NCBI GenBank assembly: GCA_900541725.1
Contig: UQLB01000001.1
Span: 62,001 to 126,000, forward strand
Reading direction: 5' to 3'
Origin: an uncultured Collinsella sp.
GTDB taxonomy: Bacteria > Actinomycetota > Coriobacteriia > Coriobacteriales > Coriobacteriaceae
Length of the DNA: 64,000 nucleotides
Notes under the pieces: model-generated
What the model saw: only the letters and a program-made list of their open reading frames with translations
What the model was told of the DNA's origin: nothing
Databases searched by the model: none
Made by a program: the position numbers and the translations under genes
In this document: positions 26,401-34,943 of the stretch, piece after piece
Numbering within the stretch: position 1 is the first letter of the stretch
Layout: each line of letters opens with the position of its first letter

Positions 26401-28003
26401 TTTTCGGATCGAAATCCAAATCCAGCTTCCTATCGCATGCTGAAATCAAAACCTGATCATGGCTTACAACAAGAATTAGCTGATCGAAGGGATTTCGATG
26501 AATATACTCCGTGAACTCCCGACGGCTTTCTTCATCTAAATCGTTCGTTGGTTCATCGAACACAAGCACTTCCGGCTGCCTGCGAAGTGCTGCGAATATC
26601 CTTAGCTTTCGATACTCTCCACCAGAAAGGTCTCTACAATTCTTGCCTTTTAACGATTCGACGGTTCGATAGAAACTCGGCACAAGCTCTCGGAGGTTTT
26701 CGCTCGATCCCCGAATCGACGTCCTCTCAAGGTAATTCTCCACCGTTTCGTTCGGAATAAAGAGCTTTTGCGGGCACACCGCAAACAGGTCCCGTCGGAT
26801 CGTCTCCATATCGAGCTCTTCATATGGCACCGACCCCAAAGCCCGATGTCCCCCAGCAGAATATAGTCCAAGGAGCACCTTCAGAAACGTGCTTTTTCCG
26901 CATCCGTTCGGCCCGGTAATGGCATAGGTTTTTCCTTCCTCCACCTCCACGGAGAGGTCGCGGTATAAGTAGGGCTTTCCCGCGTATCGGTACGCGATGT
27001 TGGACAACGATATGCTCTCCACGTGCCCAACCGTGAGGGTGCCGCGGTCCTCGGCGTCCTCCGTCAGAGCCCCCAATCGGTCGAACGAGGCCCTTGCGTC
27101 CTGATACGATTTGAAATAATTCAAAAAATACTTGAAGCATCCGAACGCCATCGAGTAATACGAGTTCACCATTGTGAACTCGCCTAAGCTCATTCTTCCG
27201 CTCAATATTTCCATCCCGGAGATCACGAGCAGTGCCCCCCGAAACACAGACGAGATCAGGCCGTCGCTTGATGTGGCCAGATTCGAGACCCTACTTGCTT
27301 TCATGTAAATCGGGTAGTACCCCTCGAATACCCCTTTGAGCGTCCGAGCGCTCTGGTTATATGCGCCATCGCACTTAATGTCAAACAACTGCGACAGCTC
27401 GCCGCTCACGGACGCGAAAAGCTTACTCAAACCCTCCTTGTTCGCAAGCGAACTGTTGTACAACGGCTTTTTCAACGCCCTGAATAAAATGAAGTACGCA
27501 ACAAGCGAACATGCACTTAACACCAGGAACACCGGATTAATCGAAAACAGGATGATGCATATCAACACAACCAGAACGATGTTAAGCCCGATCGTCAGGA
27601 AGTTGTTCACGACAAACGATGACACCGCATTCGAATCCGCATACACCCTCTGCGTTGTATAGGATGGATCCGCCTGCTCCCCCTTTTCCAGGGGCCCCCG
27701 TTCAAACGACTCACACGTGGTCCCCATCAGTCTCGTCGTCATCTCCAAGATGACGCGCGATACGTTCACGCCCATCGCATACGACATGAAGGAGGCCGAT
27801 ATCCCTATGCCCGCAACAAAGGCCGCAAACCACACGACGCGAGATGGATCCCTATTCGTCACGAGAAAGTCTACAAACCCACCGTTTAAGGCGGGCATGA
27901 CGCACGAGAGAGCAAAATTCACCAGCATGAGAATCACGAAAAGCCGTGACCCTTTACACCGAAACAACTCGTGAACCGTCTTCTTAAACATGCCAGCTCC
28001 CAT
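26387..28003 (-). CDS. ABC transporter, fused membrane and ATPase domains (peptide-export type)
   Basis: About 538 residues. An N-terminal six-helix membrane domain (residues about 15-290; LFVILMLVNFALSCVMPALN is TM1) is followed by a nucleotide-binding domain with Walker A TGPNGCGKSTFLKVLLGLYS, Q-loop VCPQKLF, signature DLSGGEYRKLRIF, Walker B VLVFDEPTNDLDEE and H-loop VVSHDQ. There is no N-terminal C39 peptidase domain, so it would not cleave leaders itself. It would work as a heterodimer with the next gene, which has lost its membrane domain, so export may be impaired. Start at 28003 follows AAAGG. Divergent from cluster 1 biosynthesis genes; export of or immunity to its product is inferred. 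Confidence 0.88.
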   Translation of the reverse strand: MGAGMFKKTVHELFRCKGSRLFVILMLVNFALSCVMPALNGGFVDFLVTNRDPSRVVWFAAFVAGIGISASFMSYAMGVNVSRVILEMTTRLMGTTCESFERGPLEKGEQADPSYTTQRVYADSNAVSSFVVNNFLTIGLNIVLVVLICIILFSINPVFLVLSACSLVAYFILFRALKKPLYNSSLANKEGLSKLFASVSGELSQLFDIKCDGAYNQSARTLKGVFEGYYPIYMKASRVSNLATSSDGLISSVFRGALLVISGMEILSGRMSLGEFTMVNSYYSMAFGCFKYFLNYFKSYQDARASFDRLGALTEDAEDRGTLTVGHVESISLSNIAYRYAGKPYLYRDLSVEVEEGKTYAITGPNGCGKSTFLKVLLGLYSAGGHRALGSVPYEELDMETIRRDLFAVCPQKLFIPNETVENYLERTSIRGSSENLRELVPSFYRTVESLKGKNCRDLSGGEYRKLRIFAALRRQPEVLVFDEPTNDLDEESRREFTEYIHRNPFDQLILVVSHDQVLISACDRKLDLDFDPKNGQC

Positions 28004-28087
28004 CAAGCGGCCTTTTATCCAAAACTGAATTTGCTCGCCGCTTAATCGCTCCCATATATCCCTTGTTGTTAATCCTTGCTCAAGACA

Positions 28088-28447
28088 TTATCTCGGGTTG
28101 CGGTGCCCAGGATTCCATTTCACCTTTATATACATACGAATAAGCCCCCTATTTGCATAGGCAAGCGCGGCGATTATAACAGCAGCCACCATCAGACCGA
28201 GAATAGCCCTTTTGTCCGGAAAAAGGGACGAGAGAAAAAGGCATATTGCGGAGAAAACTATAGACGCCCCCACCACTCGGTTTGCGCCTAGAGACTCGGC
28301 CGTCCGCTTTGCCTCCTCTAAACGCTCTCCCGATAGCAATGACATTCCGGCAAGCAATCCCGTGAGCTTGCCTCGATATATCATTATTCCGAACAACAGC
28401 AGCAGGCATGACCCCACCATTGAAACCACAACGTCCGACATCGCCAT
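28088..28447 (-). CDS. DUF3784-like small membrane protein
   Basis: About 119 residues with three to four predicted membrane helices. A first helix (SDVVVSMVGSCLLLLFGIMI) is followed by YRGKLTGLLAGMSLLSGERL, which resembles the GKG-LIAGYNT-type loop of DUF3784 proteins, then two further helices and a basic C-terminus. Function is unknown. In Firmicutes and Coriobacteria such proteins often sit beside peptide transporter or regulator genes. It is the first gene of the minus-strand transporter operon. The frame opens at 28486; ATG at 28447 is chosen because it begins just before the first helix. Confidence 0.6.
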   Translation of the reverse strand: MAMSDVVVSMVGSCLLLLFGIMIYRGKLTGLLAGMSLLSGERLEEAKRTAESLGANRVVGASIVFSAICLFLSSLFPDKRAILGLMVAAVIIAALAYANRGLIRMYIKVKWNPGHRNPR

Positions 28448-28515
28448 CACTCCAGTCCACTCCTTCAATACCAGCCCTATCGACAAACATCAAAACTTTT
28501 TTTAACCTAATATTG

Positions 28516-28548
28516 TATATCGATATAAATATATTCTTTTATATATCG
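28516..28548. promoter_or_regulatory. Palindromic AT-rich site in the divergent promoter region
   Basis: A perfect 12-bp palindrome tatatcgatata (28516-28527) is followed after 14 bp by a further half-site tatatcg (28542-28548). It lies in the 170-bp gap between the leftward transporter genes and the rightward PqqD-GNAT gene, where promoters for both must be. An operator for a cluster-specific repressor is possible; no regulator gene is present in the island. Confidence 0.35.
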
Positions 28549-28617
28549 TTTCGATTTGTGATATTTTATCGAACGAGTTGCTATTCGAGGAAGATAGGCC
28601 ACAACCAAAGGAGATCA

Positions 28618-29511
28618 ATGGAATCCGTGAATGTTTGGAGCGCGCAAATCTCATCATTGCCTGGAGTCATCCCTATCCCCCTCGACCCAAGCTACCTTCG
28701 CAGTGAACCAAATAACCGCCTGAGCGTCCTAAGCTCAGATGGGAAACAAATCTATACGATCCTCAACAGGGTCGCTAAAGAGATTCTTGACTTATGCGAC
28801 GGCACCTGCGATTTGCCCAAAATTCTCCGTCTGTTCCAAGAAAAATACCCAGATCAACCGCGCGAGACGCTAGCGCATGACCTGGCCCAAACCCTGCATA
28901 GCCTGACCGTAAACTGTCTTATCGTTTGGAAGAAAGAAGGGAGATATATGAACGACCCTTTCGGCTCCGATTACCTAACATCGGTGAATCCCGACGAGCT
29001 GCTTATTCTCGCGGACGCGAGCAGGTTTGCTGAAATCGAAGAGGCGGCTGCAAAATCCCTCTCTGCAAAACAGTCCAAAAATGGCAATAGGATCTATTTC
29101 TCTGAGTTCGACGTTGAGCCCGAATTGGAGAACTTTCTGGTTCTTCGCCAAAGGCTCTTTTCCTTTACCCATGATTATTTTCTACTCACGAGCCAGTCCG
29201 GAGAAATTAATGGATTGATAATATGCGAGCCGGCCACTAATCCCGCCGGCCGCAGCGTCATCATCAAATTTATCTCATGCAGCTCCACGCTGCTTGCCGG
29301 TGTGCTCGACCGCCTTGCGGAATACTACGGATCTTCCGCTCCCAAAGCCTACCGCGCGCTCAGAATTGACGCGCCTGATTCCACCCCAATCGCCGAACAA
29401 CTTGACCATTCCGACCAGCGCCTTGGCTTTTCCTTAGTCGGCACCCTGCCCAATGAGCTCGACTCGGGCGACGTCAAGCTGTTTGTTCGCCCGCTCGATA
29501 AGAAGCAATAA
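28618..29511 (+). CDS. PqqD-domain (RRE) and GNAT acetyltransferase-like fusion protein
   Basis: 297 residues. Residues about 20-105 match the PqqD/RiPP recognition element pattern (LSVLSSDGKQIYTILNRVAK, then EILDLCDGTCDLPKILRLF and a following helix), which binds precursor leader peptides and brings them to the radical SAM enzyme. The remaining 190 residues look like a GNAT fold (FTHDYFLLTSQSGEINGLII, AYRALRIDAPDS, RLGFSLVGTLPNE near the C-terminus), suggesting acylation, but the acetyl-CoA loop is not clear. AAAGGAGA precedes ATG at 28618; the longer frame begins in promoter DNA. Its stop overlaps the radical SAM start by one base. The fusion implies that leader binding and a second modification are physically linked. 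Confidence 0.75.
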   Translation: MESVNVWSAQISSLPGVIPIPLDPSYLRSEPNNRLSVLSSDGKQIYTILNRVAKEILDLCDGTCDLPKILRLFQEKYPDQPRETLAHDLAQTLHSLTVNCLIVWKKEGRYMNDPFGSDYLTSVNPDELLILADASRFAEIEEAAAKSLSAKQSKNGNRIYFSEFDVEPELENFLVLRQRLFSFTHDYFLLTSQSGEINGLIICEPATNPAGRSVIIKFISCSSTLLAGVLDRLAEYYGSSAPKAYRALRIDAPDSTPIAEQLDHSDQRLGFSLVGTLPNELDSGDVKLFVRPLDKKQ

Positions 29512-30558
29512 TGAGCATGCCGGCAATAATCGGAGCGCCCCACAGCGTTGCGCTCGACATTACAAACAAATGCAACCTTCGTTGTCTACACTGCTTCAAC
29601 AACAGTGGAGAAAACGATGTCGTCGCGAACGAAATTATCCGACAACGAAGTCCTCGAACTCGTCGACTCGATTTGTCAAATGCACCCCTTTAGCTTCTGC
29701 TTCTGCGGAGGCGAGACCCTCCTGCGAAAGGATCTTGTCATCGAGTCCTTGCGGCGGCTCAGCGCATCTGGCGTCAAATGCAACCTCGTGTCAAACGGTC
29801 TGCTCGCAAACTCAAATACTTTGCATGAGCTCGAACGCGCCGGTTTAAACGGCATACAGTTTAGCCTCGATGGCCTACGCGATTCTCACGAACATATGCG
29901 AGGACTCTCGGGATTATACGACCGGGTGCTCGACGCCATCGATATCACGCTGAACGAAACCTCACTGCACCTTTCAATTGCCTTTTGTCCGACATCGTTC
30001 AATGTCGACGATTTCAAACCAGTTTGCACGATGCTTCGAGACAAGCTGAAATCGTCGGGTAGAACTGACCGAATTGACCTTAGAGTTCAGCCGCTCATGC
30101 TCCTCGGTAGAGCCCGAAGAAACCGCACGATTCGCCCTTCGAATAATCAATACCGTCGGCTAGTCAACACGATCAATGACCTTCGATACGATCCGGACTA
30201 TCGAGGCTATTTCATGCTTGAGTGGGGCGACCCCATCGACCACTTGGTCAGATTCCCTCAACTGCAAATGCAATTTGACCAAGTGGCCATCCACGCCAAT
30301 GGCGATATCGTCGCATCCCCCTATATACCTCTCATCATCGGAAACGTTCGCAAACACAGCCTTCAGGAATACTACGATGCCGGAATGGCAACCGTTTGGG
30401 ATAAGCCCGTTGTTACCGCGTTGGCCAATCGTATGCACTCGATTGACGAGATGGAAGAGATCTCATCGTTGATTGCAGACATCAATATGGACGGCGACCT
30501 CTATATCGACCTGATCGACGATGATCTAGGCGACCTGAGCGTCCTGTCACAATTCTAA
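29511..30558 (+). pseudogene. Radical SAM peptide maturase, frameshifted
   Basis: If one base is ignored the gene encodes about 348 residues. The first frame (29511 on) carries CNLRCLHC (Cys21, 25, 28), the CxxxCxxC ligands for the SAM-binding 4Fe-4S cluster. The rest (FSFCFCGGETLLRKD, GIQFSLDG) continues in the next frame. An extra A in the aaa at 29632-29634 restores a smooth join (ANE then LSDNEVLELVDS). The C-terminal part resembles the SPASM-type linker (IHANGDIVASPYIPLIIGNV) but has no cysteines, so no auxiliary cluster is expected. As read, the protein would be a 60-residue fragment, so cluster 1 should be inactive unless the frame is restored by slippage or the base is a sequencing error. 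Confidence 0.85.
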
Positions 30559-30570
30559 GGAGATGTTCCC

Positions 30571-30753
30571 ATGTATGAGACCCCAGAAGTAGAGAAGATG
30601 GATTCCAAAACCGGCCCCGTTCCCGTTGTGGTCAACTTTGCAGCCGTCGTGGATAACGTAGTCGCAGCCGTCTATGATGCCGTCGTTGCGGCCTACGCAT
30701 TCTGGTACTCGGCAGACAACGACGGCACCGGGACGAGTGCAGCACAGAACTAG
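30571..30753 (+). CDS. Putative RiPP precursor peptide (cluster 1), cysteine-free
   Basis: 60 residues. The start MYETPEVEKMDSKTG has the YxxP leader motif found in several radical-SAM-modified peptides. Residues 17-46 are hydrophobic and aromatic with regular Val/Ala pairs (VVNFAAVVDNVVAAVYDAVV, then AAYAFWY), followed by a polar Asp/Gly/Thr tail. There is no Cys, so thioether (sactipeptide or ranthipeptide) chemistry is excluded. Carbon-carbon or carbon-oxygen crosslinks at Tyr/Trp/Phe, or epimerisation, remain possible. AAGGAGA is 8 nt upstream, and the gene follows the radical SAM stop by 12 nt. The identity is inferred from size, leader motif and position. Confidence 0.7.
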   Translation: MYETPEVEKMDSKTGPVPVVVNFAAVVDNVVAAVYDAVVAAYAFWYSADNDGTGTSAAQN

Positions 30754-30889
30754 TCGCCGGCTCATCGAGCAATCGCCTCGCCTATCACTGCATGCGATTG
30801 ACTGCGCAGCCCCAGCCAACGCCCAAAGCGCCTTGAAGAGCTGCTTGTAACATTCGTTCATTCAACAGCGAGATCTCTTCACCATTCTC

Positions 30890-30927
30890 GGCCGGCCCGA
30901 CAGATCGACACATCAGTCGGGCCGGCC
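30890..30927 (+). terminator. Hairpin ending cluster 1
   Basis: Perfect 12-base-pair GC-rich stem (30890-30901 with 30916-30927), 14-nt loop, about 140 nt after the precursor stop. No T-run follows, so it is a probable rather than certain terminator. Confidence 0.55.
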
Positions 30928-31333
30928 AGACTTATACAACGCGGCGACTCCGCTCACGCCACCCCCCCCCGAAACTCACGCTGTCATCACACGGGCAATC
31001 AACAGTGAATCCTGTTATGCGACATGGGCAAACGGCCACGTGCGCGATTAAAACGAATTCACTTAACAGACTTCAAGAATGCTTTAGCACCGCAGGATGG
31101 CCATACGCGGAGCGCGGCACGCATAAGCCAAAAGCGGCATTAAAAGCCATCCCCTTCCCTGCTGAATGCGCGTCCTAGCCCATCAACCGGTCGGACCATC
31201 GCGAAGATGATCCGTGCTTCCATACTGCAATGCGATATCAAGCATCACGAATAGTCCCCGCCCAACGGGGTTCTCCCCTCCGCAGGCGTTTCGGAACCCG
31301 CCCCCATCCCAAATTCCCACGCAGCGGCCGCGT
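30928..31333. other. Gene-free spacer between cluster 1 and an orphan gene
   Basis: About 400 bp in which I see no gene, RNA or strong promoter. It contains a run of nine C residues at 30962-30970, the longest homopolymer in the island, not inside any plausible reading frame. Confidence 0.5.
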
Positions 31334-31822
31334 TCACCGCCGCCGCGGGGGCCCTAGCTCCCCCGCGGCGCGGGCACGGGCGGCGAGGTCGGATGTGAAA
31401 GCCGGACCGCAGAGGTATCGAGCGCACGCGGCCAGGGCCTCGAGGGCGCCTGGCGGGTAGGGAGATCCGAGCATGAGGCAGGACAACGCGCAGGCCCGCA
31501 AAAGGTTCACGAGCTCCCCCGCGACGCGGCAGACCCTCGGCTGCCCCTCGTAAAGGATGCAGAAGACACGGTCGAGGTCCGACGGTTCGACCAGGCTGTA
31601 CCGGCAGTCCGCGTACAGTGCGCAGCCCCTCCCGCGCGGGTCGCCGTCCGAGTCCTCATCCGGCTCATGATGGCGCACCTCGACCCAAAGGCCCTCCAAC
31701 ACGTCGTCGAACCCGAAATCGAGCTCCGCCTGGACGCTCTCGCCGAACGCATCGCCCAGGGCGAGCTCCGGCACCTTCGTCACACGGCCGTCCAGCCACT
31801 CAATCTCTGTCATCGCGCGCAT
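31334..31822 (-). CDS. Hypothetical protein, GC-rich orphan
   Basis: About 162 residues. I do not recognise a family. The N-terminal half is acidic and beta-rich (EIEWLDGRVTKVPELALGDA; an Asp-rich loop DEDSDGD). The C-terminal half is helical with Cys/Leu/Ala (LLRACALSCLMLGSPYPPGA) and ends Arg-rich. GAAGGGG precedes ATG at 31822. Its GC content is clearly above that of the flanking island genes, so it may have a different origin or be a core gene left inside. No partner gene is adjacent. Confidence 0.5.
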   Translation of the reverse strand: MRAMTEIEWLDGRVTKVPELALGDAFGESVQAELDFGFDDVLEGLWVEVRHHEPDEDSDGDPRGRGCALYADCRYSLVEPSDLDRVFCILYEGQPRVCRVAGELVNLLRACALSCLMLGSPYPPGALEALAACARYLCGPAFTSDLAARARAAGELGPPRRR

Positions 31823-32316
31823 GGTCCAAGCCCCTTCCGACACGGGATTGTCAGCTCAACCCGACCCTTACCCATACGGACGAACATAACTCGCCAGGGG
31901 AAGCCCCTGAGGGCCGTGCGCCACAACATGAGGCCGAATCCGCCCCCGGCTGGACAGGCCAACAACGAAGGAGCACACGGAACCGGCGCGGCGTTACAAC
32001 CGTCCCGGCAAGCGTGTCACTTGGCCAAGTCATGATGCCGACAAACCCGGAAATGCTCCAACGGAGCGCCGAACGAGGGTAACAATATAAAGCCGTGCAA
32101 CACGCGTTGGACGACCGGAACATCCCAAACAAAGGCCTGCCGGTCCCACCTTCAAGCCCAATAGCAAAATGTGCATCAGCGGATTTGCAGCGATACAAGT
32201 CTCAACCATCACACCGCAGCGCGCCTAGTCCCACTCATCCTACTGCAAATGTCCCAGAACGAGAAAACGACCAGCTTAACATGCCAACCTTTATATCCGC
32301 ACGCGCGTAATTCAAC
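31823..32316. other. Spacer without recognisable gene
   Basis: About 490 bp. Reading frames up to about 115 codons exist on the minus strand (31851-32198) but have no start signal, no domain-like pattern and unusual Cys/Trp-rich composition. I regard them as chance. No RNA or repeat was seen. Confidence 0.5.
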
Positions 32317-32943
32317 TCATAAGGACCGGCTATCCCTTACCTGTGACACAATCTCAAACGCACAGAACAGAATCATCAGTCCAATCATCGTATAAGAGGC
32401 AGCCGAACCTTCAAGCACTATTCCACAAAGAACAATCTCCGCGCAGCCAATAAGAACTGTTATCAGGCGCTCTGCCTTTTTGCTCTCGCCGCTCGCATAA
32501 AAAGGCGGCAAAGCGCACAAGATCACATATAGCCCGGGAAGGGAATACAGGATCGATAGTCCAAGTCCCCCATCAACCGCAGTGGTTTGCGTAAGAATCA
32601 ACTGAACCCAAACGGCAATTATCACTGAGCAGGTTGTCGATAAAAGAAGACTAGAAATATAGCACGCAACAAAGTCCCGTCGCATTCGAGCAGAGAAATC
32701 CGCGAACTCTCTTCGCCGCGTGGAAACAATAAGGTACACAGAAATTGCAATAGAACCAATCAGAGAAAACAGCGGAACAACCAGCAATTCAAGCTTATTA
32801 CCCCATCGATCAACCACACCCCCACTCCAATGAGCGGGAATTGTATCAGGGAGGACTGACCAAGCCGCCCATAGAATCAGAAATGGAAGAATAGAGAGGA
32901 TGAAAGATGATAACACTGCAGTAATTTTTTTTGAGGCTCTCAT
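32317..32943 (-). CDS. DUF1648/SdpI-like membrane protein
   Basis: About 208 residues with six predicted membrane helices. The first loop LPDTIPAHWSGGVVDRWGNK is the DUF1648 signature also found at the N-terminus of SdpI, the Bacillus immunity protein to the toxic peptide SDP. The remaining helices do not clearly match the rest of SdpI. AGGAGA lies about 10 nt before ATG at 32943; the frame opens nine codons earlier. The gene points away from cluster 2 and shares its upstream region with the precursor gene promoter. A self-immunity role for one of the island peptides is an inference from family and position. Confidence 0.7.
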   Translation of the reverse strand: MRASKKITAVLSSFILSILPFLILWAAWSVLPDTIPAHWSGGVVDRWGNKLELLVVPLFSLIGSIAISVYLIVSTRRREFADFSARMRRDFVACYISSLLLSTTCSVIIAVWVQLILTQTTAVDGGLGLSILYSLPGLYVILCALPPFYASGESKKAERLITVLIGCAEIVLCGIVLEGSAASYTMIGLMILFCAFEIVSQVRDSRSL

Positions 32944-33018
32944 CGATTCCGCGTCTCCTTGCGCACCCACATTCCACTCCGCCTTAAATCAAGTATAAAT
33001 AAAAACTTGAATGCAAGT

Positions 33019-33046
33019 TTGTTTTGATTAGTATGGAAACTATATC
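33019..33046 (+). promoter_or_regulatory. Candidate promoter of cluster 2
   Basis: TTGTTT (33019-33024), 16-base spacer, TATATC (33041-33046). This would start transcription near 33053 and give a leader of about 90 nt before the precursor gene at 33142. The region is AT-rich, so alternative boxes are possible. Confidence 0.4.
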
Positions 33047-33141
33047 CATTTAGTTCTAATTTGTTCGTAGTATCAAATCGATACCGACACTAGCATGACG
33101 TAGTCTTTCAAGACAGCTATTCAACATTGGAGGTCACCGCT

Positions 33142-33867
33142 ATGGACAATGTGAACCACCTAAACGAACTCTCAATACGGTCCCAGCTTAGCATCCTTGA
33201 AAAACTGGTCGCGGACGCGGAACAATCTACCGACGCAAGACGCGATTTCGAAGCTCAGCCTCGTGCCGTATTCCAGAAATATGGAATTACAGACCTCCAA
33301 ATCAAAGCGGGAAATCGAAAAGTCTCTCTGTACGAACTGGTGGAGTCAACCGAAAAGGAGGCGCGTGTCCCCGTTGCACGCGCAGTATATCGTCGTATCC
33401 AACTTGCATATTATGACGAGGACAACGAAGCTGAGCCGCAAACGATACCTCTCGTAAACGTTGTACTTAATGCAAACGCAGTAACGAACGCAAACATCAT
33501 TCTGAACGCAAACGGAATGGCAAACGCAAACGCGAATGCTCAAAACAACGCCAACCTTAAGTACGACGTCAACACAATGGGCTATGGATCAGCTATTTTT
33601 ATGAACAAACCTGATGTTGTTGAACTATCGGAATCGTACAAACAAACTTCTGTTTTCAGGAAATTTGATCAAGAGGGCTTGAGTGCAGCGAGGCAAGCAG
33701 CCATGCTTAAAACAGCAATCAAGAATTCCAGCTCCAATACCATCAACCCCGAAGGGGCTTCCAATGGGGTCGCCCGCGGGTATTATCGCTCCGTCGAATT
33801 CGAAGTTACTTACTCCGAGAACGAAGGCACCTTGGTAATCACCGACGCCCGTTTGCTCGCGGCATGA
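33142..33867 (+). CDS. Putative RiPP precursor with NHLP-like leader and Asn-hexad core (cluster 2)
   Basis: 241 residues. Residues about 15-70 resemble nitrile-hydratase-like leader peptides (DARRDFEAQPRAVFQKYGI). Residues 106-141 are an asparagine ladder of exact six-residue period: NVVLNA NAVTNA NIILNA, then NGMANA NANAQN NANLKY, with Asn at 106, 112, 118, 124, 130 and 136, and a second Asn series at 110, 116, 122 and 128. The remaining 100 residues (from YDVNTMGYG) are ordinary mixed sequence ending in a predicted beta-rich part (SVEFEVTYSENEGTLVITDA). There is no Cys in the protein. GGAGG lies 8 nt before ATG at 33142. The stop overlaps the radical SAM start (ATGA). Alternatively it is a small solenoid protein rather than a peptide precursor. 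Confidence 0.75.
   Translation: MDNVNHLNELSIRSQLSILEKLVADAEQSTDARRDFEAQPRAVFQKYGITDLQIKAGNRKVSLYELVESTEKEARVPVARAVYRRIQLAYYDEDNEAEPQTIPLVNVVLNANAVTNANIILNANGMANANANAQNNANLKYDVNTMGYGSAIFMNKPDVVELSESYKQTSVFRKFDQEGLSAARQAAMLKTAIKNSSSNTINPEGASNGVARGYYRSVEFEVTYSENEGTLVITDARLLAA
33457..33555 (+). repeat. Six-codon Asn repeat array
   Basis: Within the cluster 2 precursor, 18-bp units begin with AAC at 33457 and recur about five and a half times. Units diverge in sequence but keep the Asn codons in phase, so selection seems to act on the protein period, not on DNA identity. Confidence 0.8.
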
Positions 33868-34943
33868 TTTCCGAAAGCTCGCAGCACGTGCTGTTCCGCA
33901 GACCTCGAATGCTGACATTTATAACAACATATAAATGTGGCGCTGTGTGTGATCATTGTCTGATGAGCTGCACTCCGAACAACAGTGACAGGCTTACTCT
34001 TCCCCAAATGCGGCAATTCATCGATAGCTTCGCCGAAGTATGCGTCGGAAGTGGTGTTGTTGTGTTTACGGGCGGAGAATGCACCCTTCTTGGCGATGAC
34101 CTTCTCGAGGCCATCGCATATGCGAATTCTTTAGGACTCTTTACTCGAATTGTAACGAATGCGTGGTGGGCAAAAAGCGAAAGAGACGCAGAAACGTTCC
34201 TCAACGAATTGAAGTCATGTGGCCTTGACGAAATCAATATCAGCTGCGACGACTTTCATGCGGAATATATACCCCTCGAGAATGTGCGCAACCTTTGGAA
34301 CTCAGCAAAAACAATGGGCTTTCAAACTCTCGGCATTGCGGTCTGCAGAGATAACAACAGTACAATCAGCCCGGCATACCTGTGCAAGTACCTTAATGAA
34401 GACATTCCACTCCTGCATCAGTTCGACGATAATACCCAGCCTCCCAGCGCGCCAGCCCGCTTCATCACGGATTCAGGCATCACGCGAATTGGGCGCGCAC
34501 GAAATCTCAGTCTCAACCAAAATGCGCGACCGCAGGCACGTCTCTTAGCGTCACACTGTTCCGACTGCGGCCGAGACTTCGTTATTTCCCCAAACTGCCA
34601 TCTTGCACCCTGCTGCGGAATAAATGCAGAGGGAACTTGGCTTTTCGATCTTGGCAAAATCAATCTGACGGATGACATTAATGAACTGCAGCTGCTCCTA
34701 CTTAATTACATACAATACATAGGACCAGGAGGGCTGCTGAAGCACTTGCGCACGAGCGGAGGCCTTTCTTCATTTGGGCGCTCAAGCTACCTCTCTCAAT
34801 GCGAGATTTGCGAAGACATCGCCCTCTCGAAAGAGGCACAGACCTGTCTTGCAAAGCTAGCTCCTAAACTGGCAGCCGACTTGATTGTCGAGACTAAATT
34901 CGAGACTACCTTTATCGGAAATGGGTCTGATATACATGATTGA
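33864..34943 (+). CDS. Radical SAM/SPASM-like peptide maturase (cluster 2)
   Basis: 359 residues. CGAVCDHC (Cys25, 29, 32) holds the SAM-cleaving 4Fe-4S cluster, and FTGGECTLL is the GGE motif for SAM. C-terminal cysteines at 232, 235, 245, 250, 251, 313 and 316 (CSDCGRDF, NCHLAPCC, CEICED) form a SPASM-like region able to bind one or two auxiliary clusters. This is typical of enzymes that modify ribosomal peptides. The ATG overlaps the precursor stop by four bases, which ties it to that substrate. The reaction (crosslink, epimerisation or other) cannot be read from the sequence. No PqqD/RRE domain is seen in this cluster. Confidence 0.85.
   Translation: MISESSQHVLFRRPRMLTFITTYKCGAVCDHCLMSCTPNNSDRLTLPQMRQFIDSFAEVCVGSGVVVFTGGECTLLGDDLLEAIAYANSLGLFTRIVTNAWWAKSERDAETFLNELKSCGLDEINISCDDFHAEYIPLENVRNLWNSAKTMGFQTLGIAVCRDNNSTISPAYLCKYLNEDIPLLHQFDDNTQPPSAPARFITDSGITRIGRARNLSLNQNARPQARLLASHCSDCGRDFVISPNCHLAPCCGINAEGTWLFDLGKINLTDDINELQLLLLNYIQYIGPGGLLKHLRTSGGLSSFGRSSYLSQCEICEDIALSKEAQTCLAKLAPKLAADLIVETKFETTFIGNGSDIHD

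Noticed and set aside
29600..29650. Programmed +1 frameshift in the radical SAM gene
   Set aside because: No slippery heptamer, stop codon in the zero frame at the shift point or stimulatory structure is evident; a simple base insertion explains it better.
30962..30970. Run of nine C residues as a phase-variable tract
   Set aside because: It lies in a gene-free spacer and not in a recognisable promoter spacer.
31851..32198. 115-codon minus-strand ORF
   Set aside because: No Shine-Dalgarno, Cys/Trp/Arg-rich composition and no domain-like pattern; probably chance.
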